In this document: piece by piece, positions 39,701 through 48,966 of the stretch
Position numbering within the stretch: position 1 is the first letter of the stretch
How the letters are laid out: each line of letters opens with the position of its first letter
NCBI RefSeq assembly: GCF_009865405.1
Contig: NZ_WWJY01001238.1
Coordinates: 1-64,000, forward strand
DNA from: Streptomyces sp. SID3212
Lineage (GTDB): Bacteria > Actinomycetota > Actinomycetes > Streptomycetales > Streptomycetaceae
DNA: 64,000 bases
Direction of reading: 5' to 3'
The notes under the pieces: generated by a model
What the model was told of the DNA's origin: nothing
The model's database searches: none
The model's input: the letters and a program-made list of their open reading frames with translations, nothing else
Position numbers and translations under genes: made by a program

Positions 39701-40463
39701 GGGAACGGTTCATCACGAGAAGATCTTCCAGGCTTCTATCTTGAGTCAGTTGCAGGCAGAGATTGTTGAGCCTCGCGCCATGACGTCCTCTGAAAACAAG
39801 AACGCGAACAAAGCTGGTTCCAGGGCGCCCGGCAATGCCGATGCACTGCATCTGCGCGAGGAGTGCGTTGCGGCGCTTAAAGAGGCACGCAGAGTCTTGC
39901 AGAACGCAACAGGGCTAGGCACACCCTCCCTGGGCGTACAGATCGGTTATCTTGAGAAGCATGGCTCTAGGCGAGCAGATAATGACGAAGACATCGCCCA
40001 ACTGATAAAAGGTATCCTGAGCGATCTATCGTCCAAGGTTCGATCCGCTCGTATCATCCTTGGTTACGACATGCCTAAGGTTGCATTGCCCGATACTCCG
40101 TGTGATCAATGCGGAGGCATTTTGGTCGTAGCGCAGGACGCATCGTCGGACGTGACATGCGTTGGCGTTGAGGGAATGGCTTCATGCGGAAAGAGGTATA
40201 GGCGAAGGGAATGGGTATCTCTGCTAGAGAAGATCACTAGCAGGATCAGCACCGAGGCCGCGTGCGCCTACACAGGGCGTTCGGTCCCCACCCTGTACAG
40301 GTGGGCCGCTGAGGGGCGCGTACACAGGCAGGTGGACCCCCGGACAGGTCGCTCGACCTGGGACGCCAGCAAGCTACCTCAGGCCGTACCAGGGCACCCT
40401 CCCCCGCCGGCGCCGGCGCTACCTACTGCGCGCACGCCCGCGGATACCGCAGCAGAGGGGTAG
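39615..40463 (+). CDS. Zinc-ribbon and MerR/excisionase-type HTH DNA-binding protein
   Basis: 282 residues from TTG 39615 (AAAGGG upstream; ATG 39636 also possible). Residues 160-200 hold CDQCGGILVV and CGKRYRRREW, a zinc ribbon. Residues ~208-250 form a winged helix of the excisionase/MerR kind (ISTEAACAYTGRSVPTLYRW). Pro-rich tail. As the last gene before the late region it could be a late-gene activator or packaging-site binder. The role is inferred from position. Confidence 0.7.
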   Translation: MTLPVVTMHRLQTQLEQGWEETITWTDPEGTVHHEKIFQASILSQLQAEIVEPRAMTSSENKNANKAGSRAPGNADALHLREECVAALKEARRVLQNATGLGTPSLGVQIGYLEKHGSRRADNDEDIAQLIKGILSDLSSKVRSARIILGYDMPKVALPDTPCDQCGGILVVAQDASSDVTCVGVEGMASCGKRYRRREWVSLLEKITSRISTEAACAYTGRSVPTLYRWAAEGRVHRQVDPRTGRSTWDASKLPQAVPGHPPPPAPALPTARTPADTAAEG

Positions 40464-40738
40464 CTGTCAAGGTGAACCCTTGACTTCCAATAGAGGGTCG
40501 CTGAGAATAGGGCTACCACACGCATGCCCATACAGGGGCTCACCTCTTACAGGTGGGCCCCTTCTCTATGCCCAGGCGCCTTACTTGATGGGGCCACCCG
40601 TCAGGGTAGGGATAGGGATACCTCGGATAGGGATACCCCACCTTGGGGCAGTGGGCAATGCATCAGGGATCAGCCATCAGGGATACGGGATGGGGCACGC
40701 TGATACTCGCTACTACACACTACACAGGTAGGTATCCC
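40464..40738. other. Intergenic region before the late genes, with direct repeats
   Basis: Contains a hairpin (40534-40562) and short direct repeats: GGATAGGGATACC at 40610 and 40625, and CATCAGGGAT at 40661 and 40675. It may hold a late promoter/operator or part of the packaging site. No gene. Confidence 0.45.
40534..40562 (+). terminator. Hairpin terminator at the early/late boundary
   Basis: AGGGGC-T-CACCT pairs with AGGTG-G-GCCCCT, one internal mismatch, loop CTTAC. Confidence 0.65.
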
Positions 40739-41047
40739 ATGGCATTGACTGATGATATGGACTATCGGCGTGGTCGTGGTGGTAGGCCACTCAATCGAGC
40801 TAAAGCTTTGCTCAAGACTGAGGGCTCCAACGTATGCTGGATATGTGGCGCACCCATAGACCTAGTGCTATCGGCACGTGATCCTAACCATGCAATGGCA
40901 TGGACACTGGACCATGCAATACCACTGAGCATCCGACCTGATCTATCCCTTGAACCTAGTAACCATCGCGAAGCGCATCGGAAGTGTAATAGCTCCAAAG
41001 GCAATCGCGTGAGGAAGATCGCTCGTAATGCCTCGCGCGCATGGTGA
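40739..41047 (+). CDS. HNH endonuclease (packaging-associated)
   Basis: 102 residues from ATG 40739. CWICGAPIDLVLSARDPNHA, WTLDHAIPLS and NHREAHRKCNSSKGNR show the zinc Cys pairs and the HNH centre. In many cos-type phages an HNH protein beside the terminase is needed for end cleavage during packaging. Here it lies about 1.4 kb before the small terminase gene, with the endolysin between. Confidence 0.88.
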   Translation: MALTDDMDYRRGRGGRPLNRAKALLKTEGSNVCWICGAPIDLVLSARDPNHAMAWTLDHAIPLSIRPDLSLEPSNHREAHRKCNSSKGNRVRKIARNASRAW

Positions 41048-41375
41048 GTGATCTTTGCTATAGGCAATGATCCAACATTAGGGAATGCAAAGAGATCATT
41101 CACTATAGGCAACTGATCAGGTCTAGGGGAGACAACTACCGATTGGGTAATACGGCACCATATCGGACATAGGGGGGTGGGGGGTGCGAGTATCAAGATC
41201 TTTAGGTTGACCCCGCGCCCATCGGAACCTTTTTTCTCCCTATTGACCTGCGGGTTTCCAGGCGATCATGAAGCTCTATTGGATCACCAATCACTTAATG
41301 CGGCCCATTAGTTTGCTCGACTGCAAACTCAATCCGTAATCCGCTTTACTGCAAACACTTTTGAGGAGCAAGCAA
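41048..41375. other. Non-coding region, candidate cos site / late promoter
   Basis: 328 nt between the HNH and endolysin genes. It holds a G-rich tract (CATAGGGGGGTGGGGGGTGC near 41168-41187), a direct repeat ACTGCAAAC (near 41320 and 41349) and a T run near 41230. Its place between an HNH endonuclease and packaging genes suggests the cohesive-end site; the position is not proved. Confidence 0.4.
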
Positions 41376-42218
41376 ATGGCAGAGATGTGGTTGCCAGGCG
41401 CGACTAGGTACAACATCGGAAATACCGGGACGATGAATGGCGGGCCGGCGCGAGTGACGCACCACGCCACATCCAATACAACGGATTGGACGTTTAAGAA
41501 CGAGTCTGCTTACTTCAACGGCGGTGGCCGCGGTGTCGCACCGCACCTTGTTGCCGATCCTTTCACGGGGCAGATCGCACAGTACTTCCCTGCCAACTCG
41601 CGGGCTCTTGCATTGCAGAACGCGAACGATGTGCGTACCAATAGGACCGGCAAATACAACATTCAGATTGAATGGGTATTCACCAAGGGTGAAGTAGTCA
41701 ACGGAAAGAAGTACACCAACCTCGCCGATACTCCGATGAAGGCTTGGCCTACCATTCGCGCATGGCTTAAGTCTCTGGGTATCGCTGAGACTTTCCCGGG
41801 CGGCGCCCCTCAGTCCTGGGCACGCGACACGGTGTCCCTGGATATGTGGCTCAAGCAGGGTGGGCACTATACGCACGCGCAGGTTCCCGGTAATTCCCAT
41901 GTCGATCCGGGTCCGCTGGGCAACCTCTTTGGCGGATCCACGCCGAAACCTCCGGTGACCGTTCCTACGTACGAGCCATTTCCGGGGGCTGGTTGGTTCT
42001 CGATGGGCCGGCGTTCTCCAATCGTTGCGGCTATGCATGATCGGCTTGTCGCAGAGGGTTGTGGCAAGTACAAGTCATCGCTTGATAAGGACGTCATTGG
42101 TTCCGGCGACAAGGCTTCTTATGAAGCGTGGCAGCGCAAGTGCGGATATACGGGCGCCGCGGCCCAGTGGCCTCCCGGTAAAACTACCTGGGATCGACTT
42201 AAGGTCCCGAACGTTTAG
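41376..42218 (+). CDS. Endolysin: N-acetylmuramoyl-L-alanine amidase with C-terminal cell-wall domain
   Basis: 280 residues from ATG 41376 (TTGAGGAG upstream). Residues 1-175 are a type-2 amidase domain with the zinc His near RVTHHATSN and the later NSHVDPGPLG. After a Pro-rich linker, residues 200-280 (SPIVAAMHDRLVAEGCGKYK to WDRLKVPN) form the cell-wall binding module seen in Streptomyces phage lysins. It cleaves the glycan-peptide amide bond of host wall. It sits before the terminase, about 21 kb from the holin cluster. Confidence 0.9.
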   Translation: MAEMWLPGATRYNIGNTGTMNGGPARVTHHATSNTTDWTFKNESAYFNGGGRGVAPHLVADPFTGQIAQYFPANSRALALQNANDVRTNRTGKYNIQIEWVFTKGEVVNGKKYTNLADTPMKAWPTIRAWLKSLGIAETFPGGAPQSWARDTVSLDMWLKQGGHYTHAQVPGNSHVDPGPLGNLFGGSTPKPPVTVPTYEPFPGAGWFSMGRRSPIVAAMHDRLVAEGCGKYKSSLDKDVIGSGDKASYEAWQRKCGYTGAAAQWPPGKTTWDRLKVPNV

Positions 42219-42226
42219 GAATTCGC

Positions 42227-42478
42227 ATGGCAACCACAGGCAAAATAACCAAAGCTCAGAGAGAGAAAAAAGAACGAGACGATTTGGTCACTGTAGGCAT
42301 CCGCGCCCAGGTGGCTCAGACGTTTCCAGGCAAGTGGGCATCCGCAGTTGGCTACGGTCCCGCCTGTTGCTGTGGATTGAGAACCAAGTGGAGAGCGGCC
42401 GGGGGAGGAATTCCCTCTGGTATCTGCCATCGCCATCCCTGGGCGCATATGTTTGTTAGGGCTGATCCAGTTGCCTGA
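42227..42478 (+). CDS. Small Cys-rich phage protein, unknown (83 aa)
   Basis: ATG 42227. Basic N-terminal helix (KAQREKKERDD) then ACCCGLRTKW and ICHRHPWAH, which may bind metal. Confidence 0.6.
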   Translation: MATTGKITKAQREKKERDDLVTVGIRAQVAQTFPGKWASAVGYGPACCCGLRTKWRAAGGGIPSGICHRHPWAHMFVRADPVA

Positions 42479-42890
42479 TATTCCTGACGTGCTTATAGGC
42501 GTTCTCAAAGAGAACGATTATCTTGAATCATTGAAAGCCATTCGCAACCGTCTTGCCGAAGAGTTGTCTGCTGGCGGGTGCGATCACTGCGGACGCGAGG
42601 GGCCGCGCGACTCCAAAGACGTGGCGGCGATCACGCTTCGACTCGTTGACGTCCTCGGGAAGATCGAGGCGTACGAGAACCCTCAGGGTGGCGCACGCGC
42701 CCCGGAGGGTGGCGAGCCTAAGCCGGACAACGTCTTCGACTTGAACCGCGCCCAGGCGCGTGTAGCGGAGCAACAGGGCCGGCGTACGGGGCACGGCACG
42801 CAGACCACGTCCGCCCCTCAGTCCGTTGCGAAACGACAGGACGGGTACGGCAGGCGCCCCGGTGCCGGCCGCAAACCGAAAGAGGGTTGA
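42453..42890 (+). CDS. Terminase small subunit
   Basis: 145 residues from TTG 42453 (start uncertain). The core LESLKAIRNRLAEELSAGG, DSKDVAAITLRLVDVLGKIE matches actinophage small terminases, with an added CDHC. The C-terminus is a disordered basic tail. It would recognise phage DNA ends and deliver them to the large subunit 3 nt downstream. Confidence 0.78.
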   Translation: MLGLIQLPDIPDVLIGVLKENDYLESLKAIRNRLAEELSAGGCDHCGREGPRDSKDVAAITLRLVDVLGKIEAYENPQGGARAPEGGEPKPDNVFDLNRAQARVAEQQGRRTGHGTQTTSAPQSVAKRQDGYGRRPGAGRKPKEG

Positions 42891-42893
42891 TGA

Positions 42894-44393
42894 GTGGCAA
42901 CCCTCGAAATGGTGCGACCGCGGATCCTTTGCCGACCCGCTAGCTATATAGACGTCGGCATCGGCAGGGATGCTGTCCAGCTTGCGGAGTTCGCCGGTCT
43001 TAAGCTATTCGACTGGGAAGCGTACATCCTTGAACAATCTCTTGGAATCAGGGATGACAATAAGTGGGCAGCATTCGAAATTGGCCTTATAGTTTCTAGG
43101 CAGAATGGGAAAGGCAGTATCCTTGAGGCCCGCGAACTTGCGGGCCTTTTTCTTTTGGGTGAACGGCTAATCATTCACAGCGCTCACCAGTTTGATACAT
43201 CTATTGAAGCCTTCATGCGCGTCAGTCAGTTGATTAAAGACACGCCTGATCTCAACGACCAAGTGGCCCGCATGCCCAACTCGCACGGCTCCGAAGGTGT
43301 CGAGTTGAAGAATGGGCAGCGTCTCAAGTTCCGTACGCGAACTAAGGGGGGTGGCCGCGGGTTCACTGCCGACTGTTTGATCCTTGATGAGGGAATGTAT
43401 CTGGGATCAGCAATGGTGTCCGCTTTGATGCCCACGCTGTCCGCGCGACCCAATTCGCAAATCTGGGTTACAGCATCCGCTGGCGACAAAGAGTCAACGC
43501 AGCTCGGCTTGATGCGCCGGCGTGCCATCAAGGGCGATGACCCATCCCTGTTCTTTGCCGAGTATTCCATTGAGGGCTGCACCGACTTTTGCGATCCAGA
43601 CGTTCGAGACTTCAAGTGTCCTGAACATCTGGCAGTAAATAGTCCGGAAGCTTGGCGGCTTGCCAACCCGAGTATGGGTATCACCATTACCGAGGAAGCG
43701 ATTGCGCGCGAGTATCGCGCAATGGACTTGGCGTCCTTCAAGCAGGAGCGACTTGGAATTGGTGACTATCCAACAGGGAATGACGCATGGAATCTGATAA
43801 GCAAGAACGCATGGTTTGCTCGCACGACAACCACTATGGCGCCACGAACAGGAGTGGTATTCGTGGTGGACGTAAACCCTGAGCGCTCCTATGCATGCAT
43901 CATGGCAGTTGGCGGCGATGATGATGGGCAGATAGTTGGAGAGATAACCAGTGATAGGTCTGGTGAGCTAGATTATCGCCCTGGAACCAATTGGGTGATG
44001 CCGCGTTTGTTGGAGCTGCATAGGAGGCATCGCCCGAATGGGATAGTTATGGACTTGGCGGGTAACGCCGCGGAGTTCAAACCGAAGCTTGAGAACGCCA
44101 AGATCAAGGTCATTGCGCCCACCACTCGGGAGTATGCACAAGCTTGCGGGAAAATGTATACATCCATTGTTCCCGGAAGGAACAACAAGCCCAATGTTTG
44201 GCATCGCGATCAAGAGGACTTGACTAACGCCGTACGCGGTGCCGGCAAGCGGAACCTTGCAGGACTCTGGGCGCTGACTCGGCAGAATGCCGCAACGGAC
44301 ATTAGTCCGATTGTTTGCCTGACGCTCGGAATTTGGGGACATGAAAAACTCATTCTCGAAAAGAAATCCAGTCTCGATGTCGCTTGGGGGTGA
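42894..44393 (+). CDS. Terminase large subunit
   Basis: 499 residues, normal length. GLIVSRQNGKGS is the variant Walker A, CLILDEGMYL the Walker B, and TASAGD follows as the coupling motif. The nuclease half starts at FVVDVNPERSYA (first catalytic Asp), with VMDLAGNAAEF later. Terminase_1 type; it pumps DNA into proheads and cuts concatemers. Confidence 0.95.
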   Translation: MATLEMVRPRILCRPASYIDVGIGRDAVQLAEFAGLKLFDWEAYILEQSLGIRDDNKWAAFEIGLIVSRQNGKGSILEARELAGLFLLGERLIIHSAHQFDTSIEAFMRVSQLIKDTPDLNDQVARMPNSHGSEGVELKNGQRLKFRTRTKGGGRGFTADCLILDEGMYLGSAMVSALMPTLSARPNSQIWVTASAGDKESTQLGLMRRRAIKGDDPSLFFAEYSIEGCTDFCDPDVRDFKCPEHLAVNSPEAWRLANPSMGITITEEAIAREYRAMDLASFKQERLGIGDYPTGNDAWNLISKNAWFARTTTTMAPRTGVVFVVDVNPERSYACIMAVGGDDDGQIVGEITSDRSGELDYRPGTNWVMPRLLELHRRHRPNGIVMDLAGNAAEFKPKLENAKIKVIAPTTREYAQACGKMYTSIVPGRNNKPNVWHRDQEDLTNAVRGAGKRNLAGLWALTRQNAATDISPIVCLTLGIWGHEKLILEKKSSLDVAWG

Positions 44394-44399
44394 GGCTCT

Positions 44400-45833
44400 G
44401 TGGCATTCCGCGAGAAAGTGGCCGCTTATGTAAAGGAGATGTTTACATTCCGGACTAAGGCGTTCACCGAGCCTCGTTTCTGGGATACCGACCTAATGAA
44501 CCTCCCATTTGTTGCGGGAGGCATTTCCGATCAAGAGAAAATCGAGAACGATTTCGAGGGTTATGTATCCTCGATGTACAAGGCTAACGGCCCTGTCTTC
44601 GCTTGCATAGACGCGAGAATGAAAGTGTTCTCCGAGGGTGAGTTTATTTTTCGCGACAGGAAGAATAAAGGGAACTATTTCGGGGGTACTGGCCTAGGTG
44701 TACTTGAAACACCTTGGCCCGGTGGCACCACGGGAGAGCTATTGGCGAGAATGGAGCAGGATGCATCTCTTGCCGGTAACTCTTACTGGGCCATGTGCGA
44801 TGACTCGGGGCGTATAGGTAAAGCAGCGGCCGGCAAAGGCTTGAGGCTCACGCGTCTTAGGCCTGACTGGATAACTATAGTCATTAGTAGCAGCGATGCG
44901 AGTAATAATGATCCTTTCGCTGCGGACTGCAAGGTCATTGGCTATTTGTATTCCACGCAGCTTTCTGGCATGGCGCACAGTAATGGCTTTGGTCAGGCCA
45001 ACGATATTCTATTGCTGCCTGATGAAGTTTGTCATTACTCGCCAATTCCCGATCCGGTGGCAAGGTTCCGCGGAATGTCATGGCTTACCCCCGTACTGAG
45101 GGAAGTGTCGGCAGATAGCAAGTCCACTATTCATAAGGAGTCATTCCTTAAGAACGCAGCAGTCCCTAACATGGCAATTAAGTTCTCGCCGGAAACATCT
45201 AAAGATGATTTCGATGAGTTCGTTGCCAAGTTCAAGGGAAGCCATCAAGGTGCGTGGAATGCCTATAAGACGTTGTTCCTCTTGGGTGGCGCTGACGTAA
45301 CCCCCCTCTCAATGGATTTCCGGCAGCTTGAGTTCTCTCAGACAGTAGGTAAGGGGGAGTCGCGTATCGCAGCGGCGGCCGGCGTTCCTCCGTCCTGGGT
45401 CGGTCTCTCAGAGGGGCTCCAAGGCTCGGGGCTTAACCAGTCCATGTATGCGGCGGCACGTCGGCGTTTCGCCGATGGAACGATTCGCCCTCTGTGGCGT
45501 ATTGCCGCGGCGAGTATGCAGAATATCGTCATTACTCCCAATGATCAATCTCAGCTCTGGTACGACGATTCGCAGGTGGCGTTTCTGCGAGAAGACCAGA
45601 CAGACCTTGCCGAGATTAATCGCATTCAGGCTAATGCGATTGACTCTTTCATAAAGTCTGGGTTCAAGCCGGACGCTGCCGTTCAAGCAGTTCTTACGCG
45701 CGACTTGCGCGTATTGACCGGACAGCATACCGGATTGGTGTCTGTGCAGATGCAGCCACCTGTTGACCCCAACGCGCCTAAGGCCATTGCGCCACCGCCC
45801 GCGAATCCTGGTTCCGGACCGAATGGAAACTAA
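44400..45833 (+). CDS. Portal protein (HK97 family)
   Basis: 477 residues from GTG 44400, 6 nt after the terminase. LTPVLREVSADSKSTIHKES, GAWNAYKTLFLLGGADVTPL and GVPPSWVGLSEG are typical of the Phage_portal family. The C-terminus is Pro-rich. Forms the dodecameric entry channel. Confidence 0.93.
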   Translation: MAFREKVAAYVKEMFTFRTKAFTEPRFWDTDLMNLPFVAGGISDQEKIENDFEGYVSSMYKANGPVFACIDARMKVFSEGEFIFRDRKNKGNYFGGTGLGVLETPWPGGTTGELLARMEQDASLAGNSYWAMCDDSGRIGKAAAGKGLRLTRLRPDWITIVISSSDASNNDPFAADCKVIGYLYSTQLSGMAHSNGFGQANDILLLPDEVCHYSPIPDPVARFRGMSWLTPVLREVSADSKSTIHKESFLKNAAVPNMAIKFSPETSKDDFDEFVAKFKGSHQGAWNAYKTLFLLGGADVTPLSMDFRQLEFSQTVGKGESRIAAAAGVPPSWVGLSEGLQGSGLNQSMYAAARRRFADGTIRPLWRIAAASMQNIVITPNDQSQLWYDDSQVAFLREDQTDLAEINRIQANAIDSFIKSGFKPDAAVQAVLTRDLRVLTGQHTGLVSVQMQPPVDPNAPKAIAPPPANPGSGPNGN

Positions 45834-45835
45834 CC

Positions 45836-46945
45836 ATGCCCCGTAAGGGTTTTCAGTCGAGCGTGAAAGTAAAGGATGCCGTTAAGGGGGAAGTCTCCGC
45901 GGTGTTTTCCACTTTCGACGTTATCGATAAAGACAATGAAGTAACAATGTCTGACGCCATCAAGGATGGCGAAGAGTTTGTTGTCAGCGCCTATGGTCAC
46001 ACATCGTGGGCTGGCGAGCTTCCCGTAGGCAAGGGAAAGATACGCACCACTAAGTCCGAAGCTATTGCCGATATGCAGTTCTTCATGGATACCACCCAGG
46101 GACGAGATACCTTTAACGCCGTTGCCGAACTTGCTAAGTCAGGCCTGGGCGAATGGTCGTACGGATTCGATGTCTTGGATGCACAGCCTGGTGTATTTGA
46201 CGGTAAGGATGTTCGCGTCCTTACTGGCCTCAAAGTTTTTGAGGTATCACCCGTCTTGGTAGGCGCCGGCGTCAACACTCGAACTCTTTCCGTGAAGTCG
46301 GCTTCCGGTAAGTCCGATGCGGGGCGAGCGGCGTACAACGCTGCTATCCGTCCCCATACCACTGCAACGGACAACGGGGATTGGAACGCAACTAAGGTCA
46401 AGTCCGCAATCCCTGGCAACGCTTCTATTGCGGACCTCAGAAGCGTCTATGCCTGGCATTCTCCAGACGGAGATCCCGAGGCAAAATCGAGTTACAAGTT
46501 TGCCCACCATGATGGTGTCGATGGGGCAGCGAATATCCGAGCATGCATTACGGGTATTGCAATCCTTAACGGCGCCATCGGTGGGACTGGCATTCCGGAT
46601 GCTGACAGACGTGGTGTTTATAACCATCTCGCCAGCCATCTTGAAGATGCCAAGCGCGCGGTTCCTGAACTGCGGGCAGACCTTTCCCCTAGCTCATTGA
46701 AATTTGCAGACGAATGTGCCGCTGTCTTGGCGTCGGTTTCTAGTCTGCGTGAGCGCGCAGAGGAAGTACATACCCTCCGCGCTTCTAAGGGTCGCACGAT
46801 GTCCAGCGCTTCCGTAGAAATGCTGGAATGGCTTGACGGAGAACTCCGCCGGCTTAAGGCCCTTATTGACACTCCGCAGGAAGACATGGCGCGTGAATAT
46901 ATGCGCTTCACTCTTACAAATATGATTGGAAACCGGAATGCCTAG
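45836..46945 (+). CDS. Prohead protease with C-terminal extension
   Basis: 369 residues. Residues 1-165 are the HK97/S78 serine protease domain: SAYGHTSWAGELPVGKG (catalytic His) and SGLGEWSYGFDV (nucleophile Ser). The rest (~200 residues: YAWHSPDGDPEAKSSYKFAH, GVYNHLASHLEDA, then helices) may act as scaffold. It processes capsid and scaffold during maturation. Overlaps the capsid gene by 8 nt. Confidence 0.9.
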   Translation: MPRKGFQSSVKVKDAVKGEVSAVFSTFDVIDKDNEVTMSDAIKDGEEFVVSAYGHTSWAGELPVGKGKIRTTKSEAIADMQFFMDTTQGRDTFNAVAELAKSGLGEWSYGFDVLDAQPGVFDGKDVRVLTGLKVFEVSPVLVGAGVNTRTLSVKSASGKSDAGRAAYNAAIRPHTTATDNGDWNATKVKSAIPGNASIADLRSVYAWHSPDGDPEAKSSYKFAHHDGVDGAANIRACITGIAILNGAIGGTGIPDADRRGVYNHLASHLEDAKRAVPELRADLSPSSLKFADECAAVLASVSSLRERAEEVHTLRASKGRTMSSASVEMLEWLDGELRRLKALIDTPQEDMAREYMRFTLTNMIGNRNA

Positions 46946-48185
46946 TGACATTGCTTTCCCCGCCCTCAAGGATGTTACGGGGAAGATGGATGAGCTGCGA
47001 CAGAAGGTCGCAACTGTGTTTGCGGAAGCTGGCACGGAAATGGACTTCTCTAAGGTGAAGTCCATTTCCGGCAACACGTTCGAGAAGTCCGCTACGGTTC
47101 GTGCGTGGAACGACGAACTGAATGACCTCGGCAAGAAACACGATGACATGCAGTCGGTCCTTAAGGCCGCTCAGCGCGCGCAGGTTTCGCCGGACGCGCG
47201 CGAGGGCGAGAAGGGCAGTCAGCATGAAATGAAGACCCAGGGACGTAAGTCCTTCGGTCAGCACTTTGTCGAGTCGCAGGCCTACAAGGCGAAGAACGGA
47301 CACATCGGTCCCGAGGCTACGCTTGACGTGGACCTTAAGTCGATCCTGACTAAAGATCTGATGGAGACGACCGATGGTTGGGCGCCTGAGACTACGCGCA
47401 CCGGTCGGGTAGTGGATTACGTGACACGGCCGATTCAGGTTATCGACCTGATTCCGCAGAACGTTACCAATCAGTCCGCGGTCGTTTACATGGAAGAGAC
47501 TACGTTCACGAATCCGGCTGCTGAGGTTGCGGAGGGTGGCGCCTATCCCGAGGCTGAGTTGAACCTCACGGAGCAGAACTCTCCGGTGCGGAAGATCTCT
47601 GTATTCCTTCCGATCACCGATGAGCAGCTTGAGGATGTCGGTCAGGTCCGCGGTTACATCGACAACCGCCTGCCGTTTATGATTCGGCAGCGGCTCGACC
47701 TTCAAATCCTTTCGGGTGACGGCATCGCCCCCAACCTTGAGGGTCTGCTCACCAAGTCTGGTGTTCAGTCGATTGCCAAGGGATTGGACGCGACGCCGGA
47801 CGCCATTTACAAGGCTATGGTTGCGGTTCGCGTCACCGGGCAGGGTATGCCGAACGCCGCGGTGTTCCACCCGCTTGACTGGCAGGACATCCGGCTTCTC
47901 CGCACCGCAGACGGCATCTACATCTGGGGCAACCCGAGTGACGCCGGCGTGTCTCGCATCTGGGGTTTGCAGGTAACCGAGGCCCAGGCGCTCACTCAGA
48001 ACACCGCGCTCGTTGGCGACTTCGCGAACTACTGCGAGCTTGCTGTCCGCCGCGGGATCAACACTCAGGTTTCCAACTCTCACGATGACTACTTCGTCAA
48101 GGGCAAGCAGGCGATGCGTGCGGACATGCGCGCGGCGTTCGTGGTCTACCGGCCCGCTGCTTTCTGCAAGGTAACTGGCGTCTAA
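46938..48185 (+). CDS. Major capsid protein (HK97 fold)
   Basis: 415 residues from ATG 46938. An N-terminal helical delta/scaffold region (1-120) with a likely cleavage site near 115, then the HK97 core: FTNPAAEVAEGGAYPEAELN, KISVFLPITDEQLEDV, FHPLDWQDIRLLRTADG. Followed by an intrinsic terminator, which would raise capsid mRNA over downstream genes. Confidence 0.93.
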   Translation: MPSDIAFPALKDVTGKMDELRQKVATVFAEAGTEMDFSKVKSISGNTFEKSATVRAWNDELNDLGKKHDDMQSVLKAAQRAQVSPDAREGEKGSQHEMKTQGRKSFGQHFVESQAYKAKNGHIGPEATLDVDLKSILTKDLMETTDGWAPETTRTGRVVDYVTRPIQVIDLIPQNVTNQSAVVYMEETTFTNPAAEVAEGGAYPEAELNLTEQNSPVRKISVFLPITDEQLEDVGQVRGYIDNRLPFMIRQRLDLQILSGDGIAPNLEGLLTKSGVQSIAKGLDATPDAIYKAMVAVRVTGQGMPNAAVFHPLDWQDIRLLRTADGIYIWGNPSDAGVSRIWGLQVTEAQALTQNTALVGDFANYCELAVRRGINTQVSNSHDDYFVKGKQAMRADMRAAFVVYRPAAFCKVTGV

Positions 48186-48220
48186 TTTTTCGCCTATCGA
48201 TTCGAACTGTTGTGCTATAT

Positions 48221-48255
48221 GGGGAGTAATCGTTCATTCGGTTACTCCCCTTTTT
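48221..48255 (+). terminator. Rho-independent terminator after capsid gene
   Basis: GGGGAGTAA pairs with TTACTCCCC, followed by TTTTT. Probably partial, to set capsid/tail transcript ratios. Confidence 0.9.
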
Positions 48256-48268
48256 CTTTGGAGAAAGC

Positions 48269-48685
48269 ATGCCTCTCATTGAGGGAACTACAGGCGTAAA
48301 GACGCTAGTAGCTGAATACGATTTCGCCGTTGATGGCGGGACCGTCGGATCAAAGACCCTCCGCGGTATTGCCGGTAACGGCAACTCTATTCCCGCCGGA
48401 TCCACCGTTATCGGCGGTTATCTCGAAGTGCTGACTGCGTTCACTTCCGCCAGCACAAATACAGGCACAGTGGCACTGACTCTTGAGGGTGCTGGAGATC
48501 TAGTTGTCGGTACCTCGCAGCCTGTGTCCGGAGCACCCCTATCTACCACGGGCCGTAAGGATATCCTCCCCGATTCCACGGGGGATACGTCGATCCGCAC
48601 TACAACCGCCCGCTCCGTTGTGGCCACGCTTGCGATTGCTGCTATTACCGCCGGCAAGCTGCGCGTTCACCTGCGCTACGTGTAA
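48269..48685 (+). CDS. Putative head decoration protein (138 aa)
   Basis: Beta-rich, Gly/Thr/Ser-rich (GSKTLRGIAGNGNSIPAGST, VALTLEGAGDLVVGTSQPVS). Its place directly after the capsid gene and its composition suggest a capsid-surface protein. No sequence family is recognised. Confidence 0.6.
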   Translation: MPLIEGTTGVKTLVAEYDFAVDGGTVGSKTLRGIAGNGNSIPAGSTVIGGYLEVLTAFTSASTNTGTVALTLEGAGDLVVGTSQPVSGAPLSTTGRKDILPDSTGDTSIRTTTARSVVATLAIAAITAGKLRVHLRYV

Positions 48686-48699
48686 GGGGATTGCAATCA

Positions 48700-48957
48700 A
48701 TGAAGATTGATACAGACATCCTCCGCAACGCGGAAGGCGAGTTGGTTTGGGCTGACGATAATCCGTCCGGCTATGGCGTTATCGTGTACGGCGCTGGCAA
48801 AGAGGTATCGGATAAGTGGCTTGCTGATAACGGTCTCGTATCCGAAGATGAGCCTGAGCCTGAACCCGTAAAGGAAGCCGCCAAGAAAGCACCGGTAAAG
48901 AAGGTTGCGCCCAAGCCGACAGACAAGCAGGTTTCGGGCCCGACCAATAACAAGTGA
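48700..48957 (+). CDS. Small head-associated protein with Lys/Pro tail (85 aa)
   Basis: ATG 48700 (AAGGGG upstream). The first 50 residues are folded-looking (YGVIVYGAGKEVSDKWLADN); the tail is EPEP and Lys-rich repeats. Typical of small head-completion region proteins; function unknown. Confidence 0.6.
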   Translation: MKIDTDILRNAEGELVWADDNPSGYGVIVYGAGKEVSDKWLADNGLVSEDEPEPEPVKEAAKKAPVKKVAPKPTDKQVSGPTNNK

Positions 48958-48966
48958 GGCTGCGTC

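Noticed and set aside
46914-48083. A 389-codon minus-strand frame
   Set aside because: Antisense to the major capsid gene; no domain and no ribosome-binding site.
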